Shown here: positions 7,330-15,153 of the stretch, in pieces | Layout of the letters: each line of letters opens with the position of its first letter | Position numbering within the stretch: the stretch's first letter is position 1 | Assembly: GCA_944320855.1 (NCBI GenBank) | Contig: CALUJF010000024.1 | Span: 1 to 43,638, forward strand | Length of the DNA stretch: 43,638 nucleotides | DNA from: an uncultured Phocaeicola sp. | GTDB lineage: Bacteria; Bacteroidota; Bacteroidia; Bacteroidales; Bacteroidaceae | Direction: 5' to 3' | The notes under the pieces: model-generated | What the model saw: the letters and a program-made list of their open reading frames with translations, nothing else | What the model was told of the DNA's origin: nothing | The model's database searches: none | Made by a program: the position numbers and the translations under genes

Positions 7330-8436
7330 ATGAATACATCTACATCAGGATTTGTTACTCCCGAAGATTTCTCTGTAAACAGCTCTTTCACGGAAGTGAC
7401 GGAAATGTACTCAGGAGCATATTGTATTCTTTATAAGGCAAAGAGGTACGGACAGTGGTATGTACTTAAAACTTTGAAGGAAGAACACCGTTCAACCATG
7501 TTGTACAGGGAACTCCTCAAAAAGGAATTCGACATCAGTATCTCGCTTTCGCATCCAAATATCGTGAGAACTATCGGCTGGGAGAATGTTCCCGGTGTAG
7601 GGGAGTGTATCATAATGGAGTACATCGACGGAGTGCCTTTTGATGAGTTTCTTAGCGAGAAACATTCTTCTTCTGACAGGATAAGGGTGGTAAAGGGAGT
7701 TATATCCGCCCTTTCGTATATACACGGTAAGCAGATAGTACACCGCGATTTGAAACCTGCCAACATAATGGTGACAGCCAACGGCGGTAACGCAAAAATA
7801 CTTGATTTCGGACTGTCGGACACTGATTCATATTCTATATTGAAGCATCCGGCCGGCACAGACAAGTACATTTCTCCTGAGCAGCTGACAGAATCCGTGC
7901 CTGACTGCCGTAACGATATCTACAGTCTTGGAAAAGTCATCAAAAAAGCCGATATAAGTATTTTCTACAATCATTTGGCCAATAAATGTATGAAGACCAG
8001 GAGTCTGAGGTTCGCCAATGTAGAGAGCATATCTTCGTACATCAACGCATGGGAAAAGTTCGTATCGGCCGTTCCTGTATTCGTTCTGTTCGTCGTATCG
8101 GTAGTGTTTATATCATTATATTCTGTAGGCCAGAAGGATGGTTCCGATAGGAACGACTATTTGAATGAAGCCATAGAGAATGGGAAAAAGGAAGTCGATA
8201 AAATCTATGAACCATTGATAGAGTTTATAGGAGGAAGGGAGAAAATAAGCTATGAAGAATACAAAACCATGTCGAATATAATGTCTGAAATAGGGGATAA
8301 GGTTGTAATAATGTGCGATTCGCTTACCGACGGGATGGATGAGGTGAGCAAATCTACTGTAACCAATGCTGTAAGTCTGTATTCGTCTGATTTATTTAAG
8401 GATATAAGCCTTCCGATGCCGGTAATGGAAGAATAA
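7330..8436 (+). CDS. Membrane Ser/Thr protein kinase (Hanks type)
   Basis: 368 residues from ATG at 7330; an upstream in-frame TTG is less likely. Kinase motifs in order: ATP lysine Lys47 (VLKTLK), catalytic loop HRDLKPANI with Asp140, DFGLSD (159-164), and activation segment GTDKYISPEQ. The glycine loop is reduced (SGAYCILYKA) and the C-lobe is short. One membrane segment (about 246-266) separates the cytoplasmic kinase from an extracytoplasmic tail of about 100 residues without PASTA repeats. The catalytic residues suggest an active enzyme. Downstream are a DUF456 membrane protein, a lipoprotein and an exported protein, which suggests an envelope-signalling role. Its targets are unknown. 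Confidence 0.85.
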   Translation: MNTSTSGFVTPEDFSVNSSFTEVTEMYSGAYCILYKAKRYGQWYVLKTLKEEHRSTMLYRELLKKEFDISISLSHPNIVRTIGWENVPGVGECIIMEYIDGVPFDEFLSEKHSSSDRIRVVKGVISALSYIHGKQIVHRDLKPANIMVTANGGNAKILDFGLSDTDSYSILKHPAGTDKYISPEQLTESVPDCRNDIYSLGKVIKKADISIFYNHLANKCMKTRSLRFANVESISSYINAWEKFVSAVPVFVLFVVSVVFISLYSVGQKDGSDRNDYLNEAIENGKKEVDKIYEPLIEFIGGREKISYEEYKTMSNIMSEIGDKVVIMCDSLTDGMDEVSKSTVTNAVSLYSSDLFKDISLPMPVMEE

Positions 8437-8457
8437 CAGCTCTTCTGTATGGCTTAA

Positions 8458-8495
8458 GTCCAAAAGGACTAAAATGGACCAACGGCCTTTTGGAC
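8458..8495 (+). other. Inverted repeat between the kinase and DUF456 genes
   Basis: A perfect 10-bp inverted repeat (8458-8467 with 8486-8495, 18-nt spacer). The left arm can also fold locally as GTCC-AAAA-GGAC, so two alternative hairpins are possible. There is no T-run. It may be a partial terminator or a processing signal that adjusts expression within the cassette. Confidence 0.5.
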
Positions 8496-8503
8496 ATAAT
8501 TTC

Positions 8504-8511
8504 TATGTTTG
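8504..8511 (+). promoter_or_regulatory. -7 element before the DUF456 gene
   Basis: TATGTTTG lies just after the inverted repeat and 50 bases before the start codon; it suggests an internal promoter for the last three genes of the cassette. Confidence 0.35.
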
Positions 8512-8561
8512 CATCACAGTAATTTTTAGTAATAATTTTTTAATCTTAATTTTTTACAAAC

Positions 8562-9101
8562 ATGGAAATTGTATGGATTATTTTGAGTTTCCTGTTGATG
8601 GCAATAGGACTCGTGGGATGTTTTATCAATCGTGTGCCGGGACCAATCCTGGCCTATGCAGGTATCCTGCTTCTGAATTTCTGTACAGACATACAGGTGT
8701 TCGACACTATGAGCCTCGTAATATGCGGTCTGGCGGTAGTATTGTGTAAGGTGGCAGATATGTTCGTACCCAAGGTGGCAGGTCTGATTTCGGAATACGG
8801 AAAGTCTGGTAAATGGGGGTGTGTCATCGGGTCTATGCTTGGAGTGCTGGGAGTTTGGCCTACAATCAGTGCAGCCGACGACAATGCCACAGTGATAATG
8901 ACTATGGTTCTCGCCTTAGTGGTTTTCCCTTTTGTTTTTGCTTACATCGGAGAATCCATTTCACGTAAAAGCCTAACTGCTTCTTTCCGACCTGCACTCG
9001 CAGCATTTGCAGCCTATCTGATAGGTACATGCCTTAAGCTTGCAGTCACTCTTTACTGCATCTACGTGGCTTTCGAGGGCTATGGTAACTCAAGTTTCTG
9101 A
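8562..9101 (+). CDS. DUF456 family membrane protein
   Basis: 179-residue inner-membrane protein with about five hydrophobic segments. The opening (MAIGLVGCFINRVPGPILAYAGILLL) has the LPG/VPGP signature of DUF456. The centre carries a short soluble loop (VPKVAGLISEYGKSGKWG) with glycines, also typical of the family. No biochemical role is established for DUF456. It is the third gene of the kinase cassette; its position suggests a membrane partner or effector of the kinase, which is inference from location only. Confidence 0.8.
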   Translation: MEIVWIILSFLLMAIGLVGCFINRVPGPILAYAGILLLNFCTDIQVFDTMSLVICGLAVVLCKVADMFVPKVAGLISEYGKSGKWGCVIGSMLGVLGVWPTISAADDNATVIMTMVLALVVFPFVFAYIGESISRKSLTASFRPALAAFAAYLIGTCLKLAVTLYCIYVAFEGYGNSSF

Positions 9102-9161
9102 TAAACAATAAAGCTTATTATACAGAACAGATTATTTGATAATTCTAAAAAAAAGACTACT

Positions 9162-9794
9162 ATGACAAAAATAAACATTTTATTTCTTTCGTTGGTATTG
9201 GCCATAATTACAGTGGCATGTGGTGGTTCATCAGTTCCGGAGAGTGTGACACTGAAAGTTACTCAATCAGAAGTTTACGGGGACAATTCTGAATACTTTT
9301 CTGTAGTTCAGGGGGAATATAAGCTGAAATGCAGCGACCGAGTGAGAATGAAAATCAGGCTTAGACTTGAAAAAGCACCTGAAAAGGAAATCAACTATAT
9401 CCACAGTCCGAGTCTGCGACTTAAGGACGAAGACGGTATGAGCATCGTAGACAGTTATTCGCAAATGATTCTGGCAGACGGAGAGGAGGAAAAGATGGTG
9501 AGCTTCCTTAAATCCGAACCGGGAACAGAGCAGGACTTTGTGTTTATCAACGATTTCGATTATGATTATGCAAAGTCCGTAATGGAAAAATCCAAGAGCT
9601 TTTCGATAGAAAATATTTACATAAGTTTCAAGGAAGACGAAGAAGACAGCTCTGCCGACTTTGATGACATAGAGAAAGGTTTGAACACATTGGGGAAGAC
9701 AATGGACCTCATGGATGATGTGATGAAAAACTCGGACGATGTGATGGAAGCTAACAGAAAGGCAATGGAACTATTAAAAGAATTCAGCGAATAA
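9162..9794 (+). CDS. Lipoprotein of unknown function in the kinase cassette
   Basis: 210-residue protein with a lipoprotein signal ending in VAC (Cys20) followed by GGSS. The mature part has a beta-rich middle (residues 28-150) with alternating charged residues, and a helical acidic tail (DDIEKGLNTLGKTMDLMDDVMKNSDDVMEA) with heptad character that could form a coiled coil. No recognised domain. It lies between the DUF456 protein and an exported 606-residue protein, with short gaps (60 and 21 bases), and is probably co-transcribed with both. Confidence 0.7.
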   Translation: MTKINILFLSLVLAIITVACGGSSVPESVTLKVTQSEVYGDNSEYFSVVQGEYKLKCSDRVRMKIRLRLEKAPEKEINYIHSPSLRLKDEDGMSIVDSYSQMILADGEEEKMVSFLKSEPGTEQDFVFINDFDYDYAKSVMEKSKSFSIENIYISFKEDEEDSSADFDDIEKGLNTLGKTMDLMDDVMKNSDDVMEANRKAMELLKEFSE

Positions 9795-9815
9795 AACATT
9801 AATAAACAATAAGAT

Positions 9816-11636
9816 ATGAGAACTTCAGTATTATATTTCATAGGATTTCTGTCATTATGTTCAGCAGAAATCTCAGCACAAAGACAACAGGTTACAGAGT
9901 TTTACCGTCCGCCGTTGGATGTACCGATGGAAGGAAAAATCACATACTCTTATATAGTGGGTAAGGATGGTGACAATATTAAGGACGGTCCGCTTTCAAT
10001 CAAGGCAAGCCTTAATAATTTCGAGAGATATGTACAGCTCCAGAAAATGACAATAAACGGTAACTATAATCTCACAGCCAATTATAAGAACGGAGATATG
10101 AACGGTACCCTGTCGCTCAACTCAAGGACCACCTATACTCATGGCTCACGCTCGCAGGTAGAGAGTTTTACTCTGAAAGGTAATTTCAAGGATGGTATTC
10201 CGAACGGAAATTTTGTGGCAAACTATGTAACCACTGTCGAAGCCAAAATGAATGTGAACTACAACAACGGAAAGTTAGTAGGTCCGTACATGGTGGACTA
10301 TTCCACAGCCCTGGTTGACCGTGAAGCCATAAAAGGAACTCTGACACAGAACGGAGAACTGACAGGCAGATGGGACTTCAATTACATAGACGAAAGATTT
10401 ACTTATACCTTCCTTAAAGGTGTGCGTCTGAGCAGTTCCGGCAAGGACAGCAGCACTCCGCCTGCTCTCGTTGAGAAAGCCAGACAGCTTGCCAATGGAA
10501 CTATCACGGAAGAGAAACTGCGCGAACAGGGGATAATGGTATTTGAGGACAGTATTGATTTGGGAATCCATACAAACAGAATCATCTTGCGTGATAATGT
10601 TATCAGTTTCAGAGATTTGCGCGGATGTGATTTCTCTACTCCGAACTTCAAGAAGTTCAAATACTTGAAAAAAATGGAGTATCTTACAGACGAAGGCTTC
10701 AACGTATTGATAAGCTCTATCAGGAATGCTATTATTGAGAATGATTATAATGTAGATAATTTTGATAAGCTTGTACAGTGCAATGACCATTTTGAGAGAA
10801 CTATTGCCACAGACGAGAGGGGCATGAAATATGTAAAAACAGGAGCATATTATTATTATCTTACCACAGCCGGAGAATTTAAGGGAACATCTATCGACAG
10901 GTTTTATCTGACCAAAGAACAAGCCGCAGCCCTCCCTGGAAAGATAGACGAGATAAAGAGAGAAACAGCTGTCGGCCTGATGGACTACCTTAAGATAGCC
11001 TATGATTATGAGTTTGACAGAAAGTTCGGTATAATGAAAAGATTCGATTCTGCTAATCCGACAATTAAAGAGATTACGCAGCTGTACGATAATCTTTCAA
11101 CCGTACGGATGGATACCCTGAAAACCACTGCAGACAAGGAATTTATGATTCTTGAGGCGAAAAACGGTGTCTTCTATGTCAAGAAATCGGCTGCTGAGGA
11201 ATTGGATAACTACAAGGCCAAACTCTTGAACCTCTCAAAGGATTATTTCACCAAGTTGTATCAGCAGAATATCACGATAGACTACAACGAATCCATTATA
11301 GGCAACATAAAGAATCTTGACTCTATCTTGCAATGTCTTAACTATCTGGTCAATAAATCGTCCACTTCAATGGCATACAATGATTATGCATACAAGTATT
11401 TCTGCACTGACGGTGTTGAAGACCAGGAATACTGGAAACTGGAACTTGGCAAGCGAATCAAGAAATTCACAAAAATAACACATATCCGCCTGACCGGAAT
11501 AGACAATGATACAGTGTATTGTGAGTTTACAAGAAAAGGCAAGGAGGTATATCAGACATCTTTAAAGATTAAGGACAACAAGATTTTGGTTACTTCCATA
11601 GATTTTGAGGGAGCTAAACTTATCTCCGGCGAATAA
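9816..11636 (+). CDS. Large exported protein with YwqK/MORN-like N-terminal repeats
   Basis: 606 residues. A cleavable signal peptide ends near ISAQ (residue 21). Residues 35-200 hold repeated short beta units of the type NYKNGDMNGTLSLNS, GNFKDGIPNGNF, NYNNGKLVGPYMVDY and NGELTGRWDFNY, which resemble the MORN-variant repeats of YwqK-type proteins. The rest (210-606) is a mixed alpha/beta region without a recognised domain. The protein should be periplasmic or surface located and could be the output or sensor component of the kinase cassette. A strong hairpin terminator follows, marking the end of the transcription unit. Confidence 0.7.
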   Translation: MRTSVLYFIGFLSLCSAEISAQRQQVTEFYRPPLDVPMEGKITYSYIVGKDGDNIKDGPLSIKASLNNFERYVQLQKMTINGNYNLTANYKNGDMNGTLSLNSRTTYTHGSRSQVESFTLKGNFKDGIPNGNFVANYVTTVEAKMNVNYNNGKLVGPYMVDYSTALVDREAIKGTLTQNGELTGRWDFNYIDERFTYTFLKGVRLSSSGKDSSTPPALVEKARQLANGTITEEKLREQGIMVFEDSIDLGIHTNRIILRDNVISFRDLRGCDFSTPNFKKFKYLKKMEYLTDEGFNVLISSIRNAIIENDYNVDNFDKLVQCNDHFERTIATDERGMKYVKTGAYYYYLTTAGEFKGTSIDRFYLTKEQAAALPGKIDEIKRETAVGLMDYLKIAYDYEFDRKFGIMKRFDSANPTIKEITQLYDNLSTVRMDTLKTTADKEFMILEAKNGVFYVKKSAAEELDNYKAKLLNLSKDYFTKLYQQNITIDYNESIIGNIKNLDSILQCLNYLVNKSSTSMAYNDYAYKYFCTDGVEDQEYWKLELGKRIKKFTKITHIRLTGIDNDTVYCEFTRKGKEVYQTSLKIKDNKILVTSIDFEGAKLISGE

Positions 11637-11657
11637 TCGGGGATGTATAATAGGCGT

Positions 11658-11705
11658 GTGTTACGGCAGAGGGCAGGAGTGCTCTTCAATGCCGTAACAC
11701 TTTTC
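11658..11705 (+). terminator. Terminator of the kinase cassette
   Basis: Perfect 11-bp stem GTGTTACGGCA / TGCCGTAACAC (11658-11668 and 11690-11700), followed by TTTTC. It separates the cassette from the convergent restriction-modification operon. Confidence 0.8.
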
Positions 11706-11750
11706 TGCTGTCCGGACTTTTATCAAACACACATATTTTTTATATGGGTA

Positions 11751-12632
11751 TCAAAAAGGTAAATCTAACTCATAAGCCATACAAGGTTCATTAAGAAAAT
11801 CTAATTCATGTTCTTCAAACAAAGGTGATTGTAGCTGAAGTTTATCCAAATATATTTTACGTGTGGCAATACTATTAATTTCTTCACGCCGAGCCTTGCT
11901 AAGTTCCAGAAACTCCTCATTTATATCTATGCCAAGGAAACGACGAGCTAAGAGGTTTGCAGCTATACCTGTTGTACTACTACCTGTAAATGGATCTAAA
12001 ATCCATGCACCTGGAAGGGTTGAAGCCTGAATAATTCGTGATAGAACGCACAATGGTTTTTGAGTAGGGTGTTTACCACAAGACTTTTCCCAACGTGCAA
12101 TAGCTGGCAATCGCCAAACATCACGCATCTGAGTACCCCCATTAATCTTTTTCATTAGCTCATAATTGAAAAAATGAGGAACTTTTGGCTCTTTACGAGC
12201 CCAAAGAATATACTCGGCAGAGTATGTAAAATATTTACAAGACAGATTTGGGGGCGGATTTGTTTTCTCCCATGTAATACAGTTCAATATTTTGAAACCT
12301 AATTCTGTCAGGCATCGAGCTACTAAGAAAATATTATGATATGTTCCACTTATCCAAATAGTTCCATTGCTTTTTAGTTTGTTCCTGCAGGCTTCAATCC
12401 AAGATTTATCAAAGAGATAATCTTCTTCATATCCGTTGGACTTATCCCAATCTCCTTTATTTACAGATACCATTTTACCGCTTTGAATGCTTATACCTCC
12501 ATTTGAAAGATGGTAAGGAGGATCTGCGAAAATCATATCAAACTTAAAATCAAACGAATTCAGAAGTTTGATACAATCTCCTTTCAAAAGGGTAAAATCC
12601 CTATCTTTAGATCTATAATGTGGAACTAACAT
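11751..12632 (-). CDS. DpnA-like adenine-specific DNA methyltransferase (beta class), second methylase of a GATC system
   Basis: 293 residues from ATG at 12632, whose A is the last base of the upstream gene's TGA stop. Motif IV comes first (ADPPYHLSN, about residue 37-45), then the target-recognition region, then motif I at the C-terminal side (ILDPFTGSSTTGIAA). This order defines beta-class amino-methyltransferases such as DpnA. In the pneumococcal DpnII system DpnA methylates adenine in GATC, including in single-stranded DNA, protecting DNA that enters as a single strand. Here it is the last gene of the operon, after the endonuclease and an unknown gene. Confidence 0.88.
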   Translation of the reverse strand: MLVPHYRSKDRDFTLLKGDCIKLLNSFDFKFDMIFADPPYHLSNGGISIQSGKMVSVNKGDWDKSNGYEEDYLFDKSWIEACRNKLKSNGTIWISGTYHNIFLVARCLTELGFKILNCITWEKTNPPPNLSCKYFTYSAEYILWARKEPKVPHFFNYELMKKINGGTQMRDVWRLPAIARWEKSCGKHPTQKPLCVLSRIIQASTLPGAWILDPFTGSSTTGIAANLLARRFLGIDINEEFLELSKARREEINSIATRKIYLDKLQLQSPLFEEHELDFLNEPCMAYELDLPF

Positions 12633-13168
12633 CAATGGAATGTTGCAGTTGATACAATTTCAAAAATATTTCTGTGCTCTTTTAGCTTTTCTAATAGGTT
12701 CTTAAACATATAAGCATCATGCCTATTGGTTTTTTCTTGGACCATCAATAGTTTTGCAATCAATATCAAGAATTTAACACTGTATTCACCTTTCCCGGCT
12801 AACTTGCTATATTTCTGTGCTTCATTATTAACATCAGCCAACAATTTCTCCGGAGACAACAAAATATCTTGCTCTTCTTTAGACTTTAAAGGAACAGTTT
12901 TGTTCCATTGTTCGAGCAAACTGTCTAACAATAAATCTGTTTCATGTGGTTCACTGTAATGTTTAATTAACATATCTACAGCCCAATGAATGTGCTTAGG
13001 AGTACGGATTCGACTCCATTTCCCATCTTCTTTCTGACGATATTTTAGCAGAATATCAAATTCAGACAATGTTCCTTTGTATATTCCTAAAATATAGGTG
13101 CCATTAATTGGAATTTCACATAGCGGTTCCTGGCCTTTACATGACATTGAGATATTCTGATTTGCCAT
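12632..13168 (-). CDS. Unknown protein inside the DpnII-type restriction operon
   Basis: 178-residue soluble protein without a motif I can name. It has a short beta N-terminus (TYILGIYKGTLSEFDILLKYRQ), the string RTPKHIHWAVDMLIKHY, and a long helical C-terminal half. No methylase (DPPY), nuclease (PD-ExK, HNH) or obvious helix-turn-helix motif is seen, so it does not look like a standard controller (C) protein. It is read between the endonuclease (9-base gap) and the second methylase (overlapping TGATG), so its expression is coupled to both. Possible roles are an accessory to restriction or methylation, or control of timing; none is proven. Confidence 0.75.
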   Translation of the reverse strand: MANQNISMSCKGQEPLCEIPINGTYILGIYKGTLSEFDILLKYRQKEDGKWSRIRTPKHIHWAVDMLIKHYSEPHETDLLLDSLLEQWNKTVPLKSKEEQDILLSPEKLLADVNNEAQKYSKLAGKGEYSVKFLILIAKLLMVQEKTNRHDAYMFKNLLEKLKEHRNIFEIVSTATFH

Positions 13169-13177
13169 AATTCTTAA

Positions 13178-14056
13178 TCATTTTAGTTTTTTTGAAATAA
13201 TACCGTTTTCAAGATCTTTTATGTTGTACAAATGTTCCAAAACATCAAATGTTTCTTTCAGATTATTCTTTGCACTGTGCCAACCGCAACCATCGGTGAA
13301 CCAAACAAATTTGAAATATCCCAAATCTTTAGTTTCCATGGTGATAGTTTTATAACTACGTGCTGTTTCATTTAACTTGGATCCACTACTGGTATAAAAG
13401 TTAGTTTCTATTCCATAAATTGTGTCATTTCCTTTTACTACAAAATCAAATCTTTTCTCTGCACCACCATTATTGGAAATCGAGGACAAATCTATTCCCC
13501 ACTTGGCCTCTATTTCATGGATATACATTTCCTTGAAGTAATCGATACCTTTCACAAGTCCGGCTTTACAGAGAAAACTCTCTACAAGATTCTCCATAAG
13601 ATGGCCACCACGATTCTTACGTCCGTTGGAATCAAGTCCAGTTTCTATACCAGTTACATAATCCACAAGATTGTTGACAATATGATTCTCCATCAAATCA
13701 AAAAGGCCGGTCTTTCTCATGAATTTTACATAATCTTCATTCGTGCAATTTGGCTTGTCAAAATGAAAATCAATCTGTCCTTCTTCGTCCATAGCCATAA
13801 TATCAAGCTCACGCTTAGCTAAAAGGATAGGAATGCATCTTAAAGTTTCTGGATATTGTACTAAAATGTTTCTGAATTCATCCTCTATGTTTTTGGACCC
13901 AATAAGCGAATTCAAAATATTGAGTGGAATTTTAATAGCTTCCACGTTATTGAAAACTTTATCGAAATCAACGTAATATTTATAATCGGCAATAGAGGGC
14001 CTAAAACCGGAAAGCCATGTATCAAAATTTCTCATATCAGTAAGCATTGGCAACAT
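13178..14056 (-). CDS. DpnII-family type II restriction endonuclease (GATC)
   Basis: 292 residues if started at 14056; ATGs at 14047 and 14035 are alternatives, the first two overlapping the upstream methylase gene. The DpnII family N-terminus is clear (FDKVFNNVEAIKIPLNILNSLIG, then FRNILVQYPETLRCIPILLAKRE). The presumed catalytic segment is KRFDFVVKGNDTIYGIETNFY, with an aspartate and an E-x-N-x-Y arrangement like the family's. The enzyme cuts unmethylated GATC in double-stranded DNA. The gene follows its protective methylase, so the host makes the methylase first. Confidence 0.9.
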   Translation of the reverse strand: MLPMLTDMRNFDTWLSGFRPSIADYKYYVDFDKVFNNVEAIKIPLNILNSLIGSKNIEDEFRNILVQYPETLRCIPILLAKRELDIMAMDEEGQIDFHFDKPNCTNEDYVKFMRKTGLFDLMENHIVNNLVDYVTGIETGLDSNGRKNRGGHLMENLVESFLCKAGLVKGIDYFKEMYIHEIEAKWGIDLSSISNNGGAEKRFDFVVKGNDTIYGIETNFYTSSGSKLNETARSYKTITMETKDLGYFKFVWFTDGCGWHSAKNNLKETFDVLEHLYNIKDLENGIISKKLK

Positions 14057-14948
14057 TGGAAATCATTATTTCAGAGATAGCTCCACGTCCATTCCCTTTT
14101 GAATTTATCATCCTTGCAGCGGAAACCCGTTTAATGGAAAATCTCTTGTAAAGATGATCAAAGAAATTATCTTCATTATCTACATTTTGTGGATCTGAAT
14201 TGCTTGCAACAAACAAGGATTTATGCTTTGATATCTGTTCACAAAAATCACGCAAACGCATCTGTTCGGTATCGTCAAAACCTTCTTTTGCGTAAGAAGT
14301 AAACGCTGAAGTATCTGTCAGAGGACGATATGGTGGATCAAAATAATACAAAACATTGTCATCGGCATACTTACCTGTTTGTGCAAAATCACCACAAAGA
14401 ATTTCAACCCTCTGTAGAACAGCAGAATCTGCTCTTAATGTTTCTTCATCACAAATCTTAGGATTAGTGTACCTTCCGTGTGGAACATTAAACTTTCCTT
14501 TAGAATTCACACGATACAGTCCATTAAAGCAAGTTCGATTCAGGAAAATAAATAATGCGGCTGTTTCAATATCTGAATTGTTCTTTTCATTATAACGTTC
14601 ACGTAGAGATAAAAAGTAATCTTTTCTTGCAATCTCATCCAGTGCAAGATATTCAGTCTGGATTCGTGTCAATTCAAGAATCAGGTTCTCAACATCTGAC
14701 TTTATTACACGATATGTACAAATTAATTCTTCATTTATATCATTGATTATAGCCCTTGTTATATTCGGATACTCCTGTAGAATCCAGAATAAAACAGCTC
14801 CTCCACCAACAAATGGCTCAATATAAGTCACATCTTTTATCTGTGATAAATTATGGGGTAGAGTTTTCTTTATATCGTCAAGAAGTTGCGTTTTACCTCC
14901 AACCCATTTAACAAAAGGTTTTGCCGGATATGTATATAATTTCTTCAT
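14037..14948 (-). CDS. DpnM/Dam-family adenine methyltransferase (alpha class), GATC
   Basis: 303 residues from ATG at 14948 (MKKLYTYPAKP); the frame stays open upstream to 15002, but the conserved region starts here. Motif order is alpha-class: FVKWVGGKTQ (motif X), FVGGGAVLFW (motif I), then YFDPPYRPL (motif IV). FLNRTCFNGLYRVN is typical of Dam/DpnM. It methylates adenine in double-stranded GATC and protects the chromosome. It is the first gene of the operon M1-R-unknown-M2; the pneumococcal prototype is M1-M2-R. The AT-rich composition compared with the neighbouring core genes points to horizontal acquisition. Confidence 0.93.
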   Translation of the reverse strand: MKKLYTYPAKPFVKWVGGKTQLLDDIKKTLPHNLSQIKDVTYIEPFVGGGAVLFWILQEYPNITRAIINDINEELICTYRVIKSDVENLILELTRIQTEYLALDEIARKDYFLSLRERYNEKNNSDIETAALFIFLNRTCFNGLYRVNSKGKFNVPHGRYTNPKICDEETLRADSAVLQRVEILCGDFAQTGKYADDNVLYYFDPPYRPLTDTSAFTSYAKEGFDDTEQMRLRDFCEQISKHKSLFVASNSDPQNVDNEDNFFDHLYKRFSIKRVSAARMINSKGNGRGAISEIMISNVANAY

Positions 14949-14999
14949 ATGCTTAAAAATACAAAATATTACGGGGTATTCAACAGCTGTAATATTCTG

Positions 15000-15007
15000 C
15001 AAAAATA
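15000..15007 (-). promoter_or_regulatory. -7 element of the restriction-modification operon
   Basis: Minus-strand TATTTTTG, 52 bases before the DpnM start. This also supports the internal start at 14948 instead of 15002. Confidence 0.45.
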
Positions 15008-15107
15008 CTAAAACTCGCTCAATTACGGATGGATTTGGAAAGAATAATGTAAACTGTAGAACTTTCAGGGAGATATACAGTATTATTCCACATTTTCTAA
15101 AATGTTG

Positions 15108-15146
15108 TATTATTTCACATAAAATTCAGAGTATTGCTCTATTACT
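15108..15146 (-). pseudogene. Scar: 3' end of a duplicated lipoprotein gene
   Basis: Bases 15108-15132 are identical over 25 bases to 17196-17220, which covers the last codons and stop of the lipoprotein gene at 17198-17692. The match continues with GCTCTAT after a short variable gap. Read on the minus strand it encodes ...IEQYSEFYVK-stop, against IELNSEFYVK-stop in the intact gene. Only this tail remains; upstream of it comes the restriction operon. Confidence 0.7.
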
Positions 15147-15153
15147 TTATCTT

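Noticed and set aside
12632-13168. Controller (C) protein of the restriction system
   Set aside because: C proteins are about 80 residues with a clear HTH and lie before R; this protein is larger, lacks the motif and lies after R.
14037-15002. Longer DpnM start at 15002
   Set aside because: The -7 element at 15000-15007 lies there; the conserved N-terminus begins at 14948.
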